DNA of 40,947 nucleotides from Syntrophomonadaceae bacterium (GTDB lineage Bacteria; Bacillota; Dethiobacteria; DTU022; PWGO01), in contig PUKQ01000159.1 in the NCBI GenBank assembly GCA_003550565.1, positions 1 through 40,947 of the forward strand, read 5' to 3'. The position numbers were made by a program, and so were the translations under genes. The first letter of the stretch is position 1; each line of letters opens with the position of its first letter. Positions 27,079 to 35,744 of this stretch are shown here, in pieces. The notes below the pieces were generated by a model, which saw only the letters and a program-made list of their open reading frames with translations, was not told where the DNA came from and searched no databases.

Positions 27079-27121
27079 TGTCAATGTCAAGGCCTGACAC
27101 CTTTAGAAGACACCTTTAGAA
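27079..27121. repeat. Inverted copy of the 26021 repeat plus 13-bp tandem duplication
   Basis: ATGTCAATGTCAAGGCCTGA and the following CACCTTT are the reverse complement of the 26021 core, with one change. GACACCTTTAGAA is then repeated directly at 27096-27108 and 27109-27121. Confidence 0.85.
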
Positions 27122-27263
27122 GGGGTAGATTTGTGATTTGGAGGGCAGGAATAATATTTTTTTCATCGAATAAAATCAATTATGCAGATCATGCTTTGCG
27201 AATTTGAAGAAAGTATTGTGGCACGCCAATTCTTCCGATAAACATGAATGGGGAGTGAGAGAT

Positions 27264-28679
27264 ATGAGATACAAAGTAGCCATTATTGGAGCAGGTCCGG
27301 GTGGGGCTGTTTTAGCCAGGGAACTGGCTCAGAAAGACATTGATGTTACCATTTATGAGAAGGGTTCCTATGAAGAATTGGGACACGACTGGTCGGATGC
27401 TGTAGAACGTGTAGCCCTAAAATGGGCAGGTTTGAATATGCCCGAGCTTGTGGGAAATGAATGGCATGGGGATTTGGTAAAAGAAACTCCAGACAGTGAA
27501 GGGGTTTTTGAAAAGCATGCTATACCCCGGCTTAAGCTGCATTCCCCGGGCTATAACAGTGTTAAAGATATTGAATTTAAAATGATTACTACCGATCGCC
27601 GCGTGCTGGGGCAGATGCTTGTGAAGCAGGCGGAAGAAGCCGGCGTACAAATTAAATATGGGTATGAAGGTTTAGGCCTTCTCTACCGTGAAACCGGCAC
27701 TAATGGCCCCGATGGGGTGGAAGTGTATGGGGTTAGCGTTAAGAATCTTGAAAATGACCTTCGGGAAGAAATAACAGCTGATATGGTGATAGAATCTTCC
27801 GGTTTTCACTCTGTTTTGCGCAGGAGCCTTCCTGCTTATACAGGCCTGGCTTTTATGTTTAAAGACAACGAGTTTGGTTTTGTTAACCGGGAAGTAAGGG
27901 AGCGGGATCCGGAAAAGGCTCGAGTTGACATAATCCCTGACCATTATCGCTATGGTTTTCATGGAGGTTACCAATGGTCTCACATTCATAACGCGGAAAG
28001 GATTGATGTGGGCGCGGGAGTTAAAAATGTTCCGGGAAAACCGGACCCCAAGGATCTAATAGAAGAGTTTATTGCCAAACATCCTTCTATCAAGAGTGAG
28101 AAGTTACGTGGCGGCAGGGGACTTTGTATTGTAGGCCCTCCCCTTTTCAATTTTGTAACCAACGGCTTTGTAATTATTGGCGATGCGGCATCAACTTCAG
28201 TGCCTACTACGGGATGCGGAGCCGGTTCGGCTGTTTTAGTGGGGCTTTGGGCTGCAGAGGTTATCTCAGAAGCGGCAGAAGAAGGCAGGAATGATATGGT
28301 AAAGCTTTGGGATATTAATAAGAAATTTTACCTGGATAATGATCGGGGAGCATCGTTTGCGGCTCTTTCTGCTTTGCGCAATGCTTTGCAGACTCTTGAT
28401 CATGACTACTTAGATTTCCTTTTCCGTCAGGACATCATGAGTGCAGACATCCTGGAAGAAGCGGTAAACGGGGTTTTCCTGCCACCGGCGGTTGAAACTA
28501 AAGCTAAGTCTTTATGGCGGGGTATTACCAAACCTTCTATCCTTGCCAAACTCAACGAGGCCACCGGGAGAGGAAGCAAAATATATAGTCATTACCGTAA
28601 CTATCCTCCCTATTGGGATCCTTCAATTTTTGCCAGGTGGCAGGCAGAAGCGAAAGAGCTTTTGCAAGCTGACAGGTGA
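27264..28679 (+). CDS. FAD-dependent oxidoreductase, geranylgeranyl-reductase type
   Basis: 471 residues. The FAD motif VAIIGAGPGGAVLARELA (GxGxxG, about 5-22) is at the N-terminus, the family DG-like segment occurs near VIESSGFHSVLRRSL, and FVIIGDAASTSVPTTGCGAGSAV is the second FAD motif (GD, about 303). The overall layout matches the geranylgeranyl reductase/ChlP and monooxygenase-like (UbiH) group, which reduces or oxidises prenyl or aromatic compounds. The ORF track starts at 27204; GGGAG placed 8 bases before the ATG at 27264 favours that ATG, where homology begins. It lies after the cyclase gene and may act on its product. Substrate unknown. Confidence 0.85.
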   Translation: MRYKVAIIGAGPGGAVLARELAQKDIDVTIYEKGSYEELGHDWSDAVERVALKWAGLNMPELVGNEWHGDLVKETPDSEGVFEKHAIPRLKLHSPGYNSVKDIEFKMITTDRRVLGQMLVKQAEEAGVQIKYGYEGLGLLYRETGTNGPDGVEVYGVSVKNLENDLREEITADMVIESSGFHSVLRRSLPAYTGLAFMFKDNEFGFVNREVRERDPEKARVDIIPDHYRYGFHGGYQWSHIHNAERIDVGAGVKNVPGKPDPKDLIEEFIAKHPSIKSEKLRGGRGLCIVGPPLFNFVTNGFVIIGDAASTSVPTTGCGAGSAVLVGLWAAEVISEAAEEGRNDMVKLWDINKKFYLDNDRGASFAALSALRNALQTLDHDYLDFLFRQDIMSADILEEAVNGVFLPPAVETKAKSLWRGITKPSILAKLNEATGRGSKIYSHYRNYPPYWDPSIFARWQAEAKELLQADR

Positions 28680-28791
28680 GAAAATAATCTTCATAAATAC
28701 AAAAGAGTCGTGAGCAATTGAAGATTATATTTACATGGATTATTCTCCAAAAATGTGTTAACTTCACCTATATATTCATTTCCCGGGTTTG

Positions 28792-30183
28792 CTAAGAATC
28801 ACGCCGGGGTATGATTTTTGCCACACACTCTATATGGCTGGTGTGGGGGAACATATCTACGGGCTGGATTTCTTGGACGAGAAAATCTTCTTCTTGCGTG
28901 AGATAATTCAAATCACGGGCCAAAGTGGCGGGATTGCATGATACATAGATAAAGCGGGAAGGTTGAAGGCGACCAATGTTTTGCAGTAGTTTTTGCTCAC
29001 ATCCTTTGCGGGGCGGATCTACGATTACTACTTCGGGGTTGCTGTTATTCCCTTCAAAAAGGTTTAGAATGTCTTCCGCTTTGCCGACGTGAAATTCCGT
29101 GTTTTCAACATTATTTTGGGCTGCGTTGATACGAGCATCTTCTACGGCACTGTTAACGGATTCCACGCCTATGACTTTCCCGGCTTTGTTGCTCAGGTAA
29201 ATTGAAATGGCTCCCATACCGCAGTAGAGGTCTAATACTGTTTCTGTTCCTTTTAAGTTTGCATAATTGGAGATAACGCTATAAAGGGATTCGGTTTGGG
29301 GAGGATTGACTTGAAAGAAGGATTTTGGGGAAATTTTAAAGGAGTAGCCTCCGATAGATTCTGTTAAATGAGCTTTTCCCCAAAGAATTTTATTTCTATT
29401 TCCCAATATCACGTTTCCCTCAGCAGGATTAATATTTTGCACTATTCCGGAAAGTTCTTTTAAGTGCCTGCGTAATTTACGAATGAGGCTTTCCTGGTGT
29501 GGAAGGGGAGAAGAATTTGGGGTTACGAGCACAAGTACTACTTCAGTAGTAGCCAGGGAAGATCTGGCCATAATATGCCGGATAACACCGCTTTTATTTT
29601 TTTCATCGTAAGCCGGAATTAGTAATTCTTGCAAGGCAGAGCGAGTTTTAGCAATTGCCCGGTTATTGGCGGAATGTTGAATGAAGCAATTATCCAGGTC
29701 TACAATATTGTGGCTGCGTTTTTCATAAAACCCCACATTGAGGGTATTCCCTTTTTGACGTACCGGCACCTGGGCTTTGTTACGATAATACCAGGGGTAT
29801 TCCATGCCCAGGGTAGGTAAAATGTGGGTGGTGATTCCCCCGATTCTTTCCACTGCATCTTTTACCAACTGCTGTTTATAACGCAGTTGAGCATCATAGC
29901 TTATGTGCTGAATCTGGCATCCTCCGCAGCGGGGATAATATTTGCATGGAGGTGAAACACGATCTGGCGAATGCTGCATAATACTTTGATAGAGAGCGCG
30001 GGCATGGTTTTTTTGGAGAGATATTATACGGGCGGATACTACATCGCCGGGAACCGTATCAGGCACAAAAACGGTAAAATTGTTTATGCGGCCCACGCCA
30101 GCTCCCTCATGACTAAGCCCTTCAATTTTCAATTCAACTTGCTGGTTTTTGGAAACCGGTGGCTTTCTTTTTTGCATATACAT
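28792..30183 (-). CDS. rlmCD: 23S rRNA (uracil-C5)-methyltransferase, RumA/RlmCD family
   Basis: 463 residues, SAM-dependent. An N-terminal TRAM domain (about 12-70: IEGLSHEGAGVGRINN), an Fe-S site with CKYYPRCGGC (Cys80, 86, 89) and a distal Cys in DLDNCF (about 167), the SAM motif VLDLYCGMGAISIYL, DPPRKGC, and catalytic SCNPATLARD near the C-terminus. It makes 5-methyluridine in 23S rRNA; in Firmicutes one enzyme, RlmCD, often does both U747 and U1939, but RlmD-type single specificity is possible. The start at 30183 has no clear ribosome binding site, and an ATG two codons later (30177) is possible. Confidence 0.92.
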   Translation of the reverse strand: MYMQKRKPPVSKNQQVELKIEGLSHEGAGVGRINNFTVFVPDTVPGDVVSARIISLQKNHARALYQSIMQHSPDRVSPPCKYYPRCGGCQIQHISYDAQLRYKQQLVKDAVERIGGITTHILPTLGMEYPWYYRNKAQVPVRQKGNTLNVGFYEKRSHNIVDLDNCFIQHSANNRAIAKTRSALQELLIPAYDEKNKSGVIRHIMARSSLATTEVVLVLVTPNSSPLPHQESLIRKLRRHLKELSGIVQNINPAEGNVILGNRNKILWGKAHLTESIGGYSFKISPKSFFQVNPPQTESLYSVISNYANLKGTETVLDLYCGMGAISIYLSNKAGKVIGVESVNSAVEDARINAAQNNVENTEFHVGKAEDILNLFEGNNSNPEVVIVDPPRKGCEQKLLQNIGRLQPSRFIYVSCNPATLARDLNYLTQEEDFLVQEIQPVDMFPHTSHIECVAKIIPRRDS

Positions 30184-30343
30184 CAGTATATCATAAAAAA
30201 GTTTTCCTTTTTAGAAGAAAGATTGAATACAATGTGTCAGCAGTATGCAAGGTTGGCAAAGGTAAGGTCAAAAGGGAGGAGAATGACTATGATTTAAAGA
30301 AGGTTCAATGCCATAAGTATTTTTTATAGGAGGTGAACTAACA

Positions 30344-30556
30344 ATGGAAAAAGTGACCCTGTATGTGAAAGACGGCTGTCCTTATTGTGCTAAGCTCATA
30401 GATGAACTTAAAGAAAAAGGAGTAGACTATGAAGAAAAAAACGTTTCTCAAAGCAAAAAAGCTTTACAGGAAGCAAAGGAAAAATATAATGCAAAAAAAG
30501 TGCCCGTATTGGTTGAGGGATCAAAAGTAACAGTAGGCTATAAAGGACAAGGCTGA
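30344..30556 (+). CDS. Glutaredoxin-like protein
   Basis: 70 residues. The redox motif CPYC lies in KDGCPYCAKLIDELKEKG (Cys12, Cys15), followed by the helix, KKVPVLVEGSKV (the cis-Pro strand VP) and a final GYKGQG. This is the thioredoxin-fold glutaredoxin of NrdH/YbbM-type anaerobes, shortened at the C-terminus. It could reduce ribonucleotide reductase or act in thiol balance, using an unseen partner. The GxxP-type substrate tail is missing. A perfect GGAGGTGA site precedes the ATG. It stands alone, divergent from the RlmCD gene. Confidence 0.85.
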   Translation: MEKVTLYVKDGCPYCAKLIDELKEKGVDYEEKNVSQSKKALQEAKEKYNAKKVPVLVEGSKVTVGYKGQG

Positions 30557-30644
30557 GGCATCTAAAAAGGGTGAACCGTGAGTTCATTAGGACAGGAAAA
30601 ACTTTATAAGCCTAAATTGGCAGCGTGAGTTATAATTTCCTATG

Positions 30645-30674
30645 GGCCACTCCCCGGACTAACAGGGAGCGGCC
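30645..30674 (+). terminator. Possible terminator after glutaredoxin gene
   Basis: GGCCACTCCC and GGGAGCGGCC pair with one A-C mismatch around a 10-base loop. A short T-rich tail comes later. Convergent with the epimerase gene; weak. Confidence 0.4.
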
Positions 30675-30695
30675 GACTTTAAAAATTGTTTCTAC

Positions 30696-31673
30696 TTAAT
30701 TGGCTTTTTGGGGGAGGCCATTAATCATATCCCTGATGCTTTCCCGTAAAGTGCCGCATTTGTAACCGAGTTCTTTTTGAGCTTTGCTGCTGCTATAGCT
30801 GGCGTTATCAAATATAGTCTGCAGGGAATATGTGGTGAAGTAGGGAGGTGCTTTACTAAAACGACTAAGTAATTGAGCAATATGTGCTCCGAACAGAGCC
30901 AGTCTTTTGGGGATGGTGATATGAGGAGATTTTACTCCGGCTTCTTCTTGGACTATTTGAAAAATTTCCACCAAATTTTTATTTTCTCCGGCCAGTATAT
31001 ATATTTGACCCGTGTGCCCCTTTTGAGCGGTGAGAATTAATCCTTCTGCTACATCACGCACATCGACAAAATCAAAAGCGCCTTCTACTAAAAAGTGAAG
31101 TTTTTTTCGGGTGAAGTCTTTTATAGCTCTTCCCATCTCTGAACCTGCATAGTCATGGGGACCAATTATACCGGTGGGGCAGACAATAACGGCATCTAAC
31201 CCTTTGTCTACTACTTTAAGGACTTCTATGGTACCTCTGGCTTTAGTTTGGTCATAAACTCCCGCCGGATTATTCGGTTCTAAAGGGGTGGATTCGTCCA
31301 TTGTAATGCCATGCGGTTCTCGTTTAAGAGCATGGACAGAACTTGTATGTATCATGCGGCGAACACCGGCTTTTAGAGCGGCTTCCGCTACATTTCGACT
31401 GCCTTCCACGTTAACTTTTTCCATGAGGTCTTCTTTGCCGGGAAAAATGGAGATGACTCCGGCCAGATGATATACCAGTTGCACATCTTTCATGGCATTA
31501 TCCAGCGATGCGGGATCGCAAACATTTCCTTCCACGCATTCTACCCCCATGTTGTGAAGAAAATCACATTTTTCTCCCGGTAGAACCATGGCCCTTACTT
31601 TTTCACCATAGTTTAAAAGTTTGCGGGTCAAAACATTGCCCAAATGACCTGAAGCTCCGGTAACCAAAATCAT
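30696..31673 (-). CDS. NAD-dependent epimerase/dehydratase (extended SDR, DFR/3beta-HSD-like)
   Basis: 325 residues of the extended SDR family. ILVTGASGHLGNVL (about 2-15) is the Rossmann TGxxGxxG motif; the catalytic pair is Tyr-x3-Lys in YDQTKARG (about 141-148) and Ser in HTSSVHAL. The nearest look is to dihydroflavonol-4-reductase and 3beta-hydroxysteroid dehydrogenase-type enzymes (VCPTGIIGP, DFVDVRDVAEG). It probably reduces or oxidises an alcohol next to a ring or acyl chain. Its upstream neighbour, a TetR gene, ends 3 bases before it on the same strand, so the two form an operon and the regulator likely controls it. Confidence 0.85.
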   Translation of the reverse strand: MILVTGASGHLGNVLTRKLLNYGEKVRAMVLPGEKCDFLHNMGVECVEGNVCDPASLDNAMKDVQLVYHLAGVISIFPGKEDLMEKVNVEGSRNVAEAALKAGVRRMIHTSSVHALKREPHGITMDESTPLEPNNPAGVYDQTKARGTIEVLKVVDKGLDAVIVCPTGIIGPHDYAGSEMGRAIKDFTRKKLHFLVEGAFDFVDVRDVAEGLILTAQKGHTGQIYILAGENKNLVEIFQIVQEEAGVKSPHITIPKRLALFGAHIAQLLSRFSKAPPYFTTYSLQTIFDNASYSSSKAQKELGYKCGTLRESIRDMINGLPQKAN

Positions 31674-31676
31674 AAC

Positions 31677-32282
31677 TCATCCCTCCTGGTTTTGTTTTAG
31701 TCCCTCTAAAAGAAATTTTATGCTATCGGCAGCGGCTTTTTCCCAATGGGCACCTTTGGGGTCCATTAAACCTTGTAAAAACATTCCGCTTGCCAGGGAA
31801 AGAATGGCTTGGGCAGCCGAATCCGGATCTACGGGCTTAAGTGTTCCTTCTTCTATTCCTTGCTCTATTAGCCGGGTAAATAAATGTCTGTATTTGCGAT
31901 AGGGTTGAATAGTGTTCTGACGAATATTTTCATCACGGCTTGCTCTAATCCATAATTCCAAAAAAAGTGGTTTTTCTACGTTTTCTGATTGAAGTGCCGC
32001 CTGGAGCATTCCAGTCATATTCATTAAAGTTTCAGGTACAGGAGTTGCGTCCATGGCTATGTTTTCCAGGGATTTTTCCATTTCTGAGAGCCAGTTATTG
32101 ATTAATTCCAGAAAAACAGCTTCTTTGCTCTGAAAGTGGTAGTAAAAGGCTCCCTTGCTTACACCGGCTTCTTCGCATATTAAAGCCACTCCTGTACCAT
32201 CGTAACCTTTTAAAGCAAAGCAATGTGTGGCTGCACTTAAAATACTGTTTCGGGTTTCTTGGCGGCGCTGTTCATTTTTCAA
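31677..32282 (-). CDS. TetR/AcrR family transcriptional regulator
   Basis: 201 residues. The DNA-binding helix-turn-helix is ETRNSILSAATHCF, then GYDGTGVALICEEAGVSKGAFYYHFQSKEAVF, with the typical GAFYYHF recognition helix (about 40). The rest is a helical ligand-binding domain, with LARE-like segments not assignable. The ORF track ATG at 32330 is only about 8 bases after a perfect -10, which would leave the message leaderless; the TTG at 32282, with GTGAGGA 8 bases before it, is better. It is the first gene of a two-gene operon with the epimerase and may repress itself; ligand unknown. Confidence 0.85.
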   Translation of the reverse strand: MKNEQRRQETRNSILSAATHCFALKGYDGTGVALICEEAGVSKGAFYYHFQSKEAVFLELINNWLSEMEKSLENIAMDATPVPETLMNMTGMLQAALQSENVEKPLFLELWIRASRDENIRQNTIQPYRKYRHLFTRLIEQGIEEGTLKPVDPDSAAQAILSLASGMFLQGLMDPKGAHWEKAAADSIKFLLEGLKQNQEG

Positions 32283-32338
32283 CGAATCATTCCTCACTGA
32301 AGAATCAAATTTTAAAAACCGACTGGTCATTTTGTTTT

Positions 32339-32367
32339 ATTATAAAATGCTTTTTCACCTTTGTCAA
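32339..32367 (-). promoter_or_regulatory. Near-perfect sigma-A promoter for TetR/epimerase operon
   Basis: On the minus strand TTGACA (32367-32362) and TATAAT (32344-32339) are both exact and 17 bases apart. With the TTG start the leader would be about 50 bases. Confidence 0.85.
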
Positions 32368-32375
32368 GAATATTA

Positions 32376-32413
32376 AACGGAATAATTTTTAAAAATTTAT
32401 AATTTATTCTGTT
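32376..32413. promoter_or_regulatory. Inverted repeat, possible operator
   Basis: AACGGAATAA and TTATTCTGTT (9 of 10 matched) face each other across 18 bases in the divergent gap between the TetR gene and the alpha-glucosidase. It lies just upstream of the TetR -35 box and may be the TetR site, but AT-richness makes chance likely. Confidence 0.35.
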
Positions 32414-32505
32414 AGTGAAAAGCAGGCATACTTTTAATTAAAGGGAATGGGAGGATTATGTAGAAAATTTAACATAAACAATTAAAGAAAGGAATGATTC
32501 ATATT

Positions 32506-34212
32506 ATGCCTGCGGATATTAATTGGAAAGATAAGATTCCGGAATGGTGGGAAAAGGCGGTTTTTTACCAGGTTTACCCACGTAGTTATATGGATAGTAA
32601 CGGAGATGGCATTGGCGATATTAAAGGCATCATTGACAAGCTTGATTATTTAAATGATGGGACGCCCAACTCGCTGGGGATAGATGCAATTTGGTTCAGT
32701 CCTTTTTTTAAGAGCCCCCATTATGATTTTGGTTATGATATTTCTGATTTTTGCGATATAGATCCTTGCTATGGCACTCTTGAAGATTTTGATCGTTTAG
32801 TGGAGGAAGCTCACCGGCGAAACATCCGGATTATGCTCGATCTGGTAGTAAATCATACCTCTATTGAACATCCATGGTTTCAGGAGTCCCGGTCTTCTCG
32901 CGATAATCCCATGCGGGACTGGTATATTTGGCAGGATGGAGTAGGACCTCGGCGCAGGCCCCCTAATAATTGGAAAAATAATTTTTTTGGCTCAGCCTGG
33001 GAATGGGATGAACATACGGAGCAGTATTATCTGCATTCGTTTTTGAAAGAACAGGCTGACCTTAATTGGTTTAATCCGGAAGTAAAGAGGGCTGTTTTTG
33101 ATGTACTGCGATTTTGGTTTGACCGGGGTGCCGATGGCTTTCGCCTGGATGTAGCTCATCATTATTGTAAAGACAAGCAACTGCGGAACAACCCTATTTT
33201 CTTTTTAAAAGATGATGTGCCGGATAAAATGCCTTCTTATGATCGCTTACCGGCGATGAACCTTTTTTATTATTTTTGTTTGCCGGAGTTTCAAGTTCCC
33301 AAGTATACCAAGCACCAACCGGAAACTCACCGGATATTAAAAGAAATGCGGCAACTTATGGATTCTTATCCGGAGAAGACAAGTGTGGGAGAAGTAATAA
33401 GTGAAGATCCTCGTACCACGGCATCTTATTATGGTGATAATGACGAACTGCATATGAACTTTTATTTCGATTTGATGTTTTGCAAATGGAAGGCCGGCGC
33501 TTTTAAGCGGTGCGTAGATAGATGGGAGAGCATTATTCCTGAGGGCGCAAGGCCTGCATATGCTTTAAGTAACCATGATCAAGCCCGGGCCTTTAGCAGG
33601 TATGATCAAGGAGCACATGGTGATTGGCGGGCCCGGCTTATGGCACTCCTGCTTTTAACCTTGAGAGGTACTCCTTTTATCTATTACGGTGAGGAAATAG
33701 GTATGAAAGAAGCTCAAATTCCCCGCCATCGGCTTCAGGATCCTCTGGGGAAAAAATGGTACCCGTTCTATCCCGGTCGAGATGGGGCAAGAACACCAAT
33801 GCAATGGGAGTATCGTTCGGGAGCAGGTTTCACTACGGAGGAGCCTTGGCTGCCTATAGGACCTGAGCTGGATTCACGAAACGTGGCAAAGCAAGAGAAG
33901 GATCCTCATTCTTTATTAAATTTATATAAGAGGTTAATTTGGCTCCGTAAGGATTTGCCGGCGCTGCAAATCGGTAATTACCGCAGCCTTGAAAAAGGTG
34001 TGCCTTATAATTGCTATCTTTATTTGCGCGAACTTGATGAAGAAAGGCTCCTGGTGGCTTTAAATTTTTCTTATCTAAAAAAGATTATAAACCTGACTCG
34101 CGAAGATAGACCTTGCGAAGTTCTTATTTCTACTGATCCCCGGCGTCAAGAGAAGGCCGTGGGTAAGGATTTTGAATTAGCTCCCGGTGAAGGGTGTTTG
34201 CTCAAACTATAA
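32506..34212 (+). CDS. Alpha-glucosidase, GH13 family
   Basis: 568 residues; hydrolyses or transfers alpha-glucosyl groups of oligosaccharides. The four conserved regions are present: DLVVNHTS (I), GFRLDVAHH with nucleophile Asp (II, about 213), VGEVISED with acid Glu (III), and LSNHDQAR with stabilising Asp (IV). The start FYQVYPRSYMDSNGDGIGDIKG is typical of the oligo-1,6-glucosidase/trehalose-synthase group, and the C-terminal beta domain is present (YLYLRELDEERLLVALNFS). The ATG at 32494 lies one base from its ribosome binding site, so the ATG at 32506 is preferred. No signal peptide: cytoplasmic. Exact linkage specificity is not clear. Confidence 0.9.
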   Translation: MPADINWKDKIPEWWEKAVFYQVYPRSYMDSNGDGIGDIKGIIDKLDYLNDGTPNSLGIDAIWFSPFFKSPHYDFGYDISDFCDIDPCYGTLEDFDRLVEEAHRRNIRIMLDLVVNHTSIEHPWFQESRSSRDNPMRDWYIWQDGVGPRRRPPNNWKNNFFGSAWEWDEHTEQYYLHSFLKEQADLNWFNPEVKRAVFDVLRFWFDRGADGFRLDVAHHYCKDKQLRNNPIFFLKDDVPDKMPSYDRLPAMNLFYYFCLPEFQVPKYTKHQPETHRILKEMRQLMDSYPEKTSVGEVISEDPRTTASYYGDNDELHMNFYFDLMFCKWKAGAFKRCVDRWESIIPEGARPAYALSNHDQARAFSRYDQGAHGDWRARLMALLLLTLRGTPFIYYGEEIGMKEAQIPRHRLQDPLGKKWYPFYPGRDGARTPMQWEYRSGAGFTTEEPWLPIGPELDSRNVAKQEKDPHSLLNLYKRLIWLRKDLPALQIGNYRSLEKGVPYNCYLYLRELDEERLLVALNFSYLKKIINLTREDRPCEVLISTDPRRQEKAVGKDFELAPGEGCLLKL

Positions 34213-34316
34213 AAATTCAGAAAGGCTGTATAAGAGAACTTTTTATGCAAAAAAAATGATTGGTTAAGCAAAGTATGAGGGTTATTAATGATGAGGAAGG
34301 AAAAAGCCCAAGCATC

Positions 34317-34346
34317 TTGTTTTTTTAATAAATATAATGATATAAT
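34317..34346 (+). promoter_or_regulatory. Candidate promoter for hom
   Basis: TTGTTT and an exact TATAAT, 18 bases apart, end 33 bases before the homoserine dehydrogenase start. CAAGCATCTTG then a T-run just upstream could end the alpha-glucosidase transcript. Confidence 0.5.
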
Positions 34347-34379
34347 GAGCAAAATTATTGAAGGAGAAGCAGTAAAATC

Positions 34380-35687
34380 ATGAAATCACAAAAAGTAGGT
34401 ATCGGGTTGCTGGGAATGGGAACAGTAGGTGGAGGAGTAGCTTCCCTGCTTCAAATAAATGAAGAATCTATTCAAGAAAAAGCGGGGGCTGAACTGCAAT
34501 TAAAGAAAATTTTGGTGCGTGATTCTGCAAAATCCAGGCGGGTCGAACTTCCGGCGGCTTTGTTTACAAGTGAGGCTACCGATATACTGGAAAATCCGGA
34601 AATTGATTTGATAGTAGAGCTCATGGGAGGAGTTGAGCCTGCCCGGGAGTACCTGGAAAAGGCTTTGAAAAGCGGGAAATATGTTGTTACTGCTAATAAA
34701 GACTTAATGGCGCGATACGGAACCGATCTTTTAGAGTTGGCACGTCAAAGCGGAGGCGCTATTTTTTTTGAAGGTAGTGTGGGGGGTGGCATACCGTTAG
34801 TACGTCCTTTAAAACATTGCCTGGCAGCTAACCGCATTGATCGCATTATGGGAATAATTAACGGAACTACCAATTATATATTGAGCCGTATGAGTTTAGA
34901 GGGTATAGAATTTCAAGATGCTCTTTTGGAAGCCCAGGAAAAAGGATTTGCCGAGGCTGATTCTTCGAATGATCTGGAAGGATGGGATGCCGCATACAAA
35001 CTGGTAGTTCTCTCCAGACTGGCCTTTGGTTGTTCTGCCGGCATGGAAGATGTATATGTGCGAGGTATTAACAACGTTACTGCCCAGGATCTTATGCATG
35101 CCGAGAAGTTGGGATATACGATTAAACTATTGGCCGTGGGTGAACGGGTGGACGGATTTATTTCTCTCCGGGTTTTCCCGGCTCTTTTACCCTTAAAACA
35201 CCCCCTTGCTTCCGTCTATAATGAATTTAATGCTCTCTTTGTAGAAGGGAATGCAGTAGGGGAAGTAATGTTTTACGGTAAGGGAGCGGGTGCAATGCCC
35301 ACAGCAAGTGCTGTTGTTTCTGATATCATTGATGCTTCACGTTGTTTGAGTTATAAAATAGAAGATGGGTTAATGGAGGTTCCCTTGAAGGACATACCGG
35401 TAATCTCCGGAGAAAAAATGGTTTCCAGTTTTTATTTGAGGCTGCAGGCCGAAGACAGGCCAGGTGTTTTTGCGTCTTTAGCCAATGCTTTTGGAGATGA
35501 AGATGTAAGCCTGGACATGATTTTGCAGGATCGCAGTGAAAAAGGCATAGCTGAGATCGTCCTGGTTACCCATGATGTGCGGGAAGCTAATTATTTCCGG
35601 GCATTGCAAAATATAAAAGAAATGCCATCTATTAGGCAGATAAATGGGGTATTTAGGGTCTTTGGCAAGAACAAAGAAAGTCTTTAG
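34380..35687 (+). CDS. hom: Homoserine dehydrogenase
   Basis: 435 residues. Reduces aspartate semialdehyde to homoserine on the way to threonine and methionine. N-terminal NAD(P) motif GLLGMGTVGGGV (about 9-20), TANKDLMA with catalytic Lys, EGSVGGGIPLVRPL, the substrate segment GIINGTTNYILSRM, EADSSNDLEGWDAAYKL, and a C-terminal ACT domain (about 350-430: FYLRLQAEDRPGVFASLANAF) for feedback control by threonine. The single-domain plan (no aspartokinase) suits Firmicutes. An AAGGAGAAG site precedes the ATG. Alanine racemase follows 57 bases downstream; an O-acetylhomoserine sulfhydrylase lies 4 kb further on. Confidence 0.95.
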   Translation: MKSQKVGIGLLGMGTVGGGVASLLQINEESIQEKAGAELQLKKILVRDSAKSRRVELPAALFTSEATDILENPEIDLIVELMGGVEPAREYLEKALKSGKYVVTANKDLMARYGTDLLELARQSGGAIFFEGSVGGGIPLVRPLKHCLAANRIDRIMGIINGTTNYILSRMSLEGIEFQDALLEAQEKGFAEADSSNDLEGWDAAYKLVVLSRLAFGCSAGMEDVYVRGINNVTAQDLMHAEKLGYTIKLLAVGERVDGFISLRVFPALLPLKHPLASVYNEFNALFVEGNAVGEVMFYGKGAGAMPTASAVVSDIIDASRCLSYKIEDGLMEVPLKDIPVISGEKMVSSFYLRLQAEDRPGVFASLANAFGDEDVSLDMILQDRSEKGIAEIVLVTHDVREANYFRALQNIKEMPSIRQINGVFRVFGKNKESL

Positions 35688-35744
35688 TTTGGGGTTAATT
35701 TCTAGAAATTTTTAGTTAAAACTTGATGATTGAAGGTGATTTTA

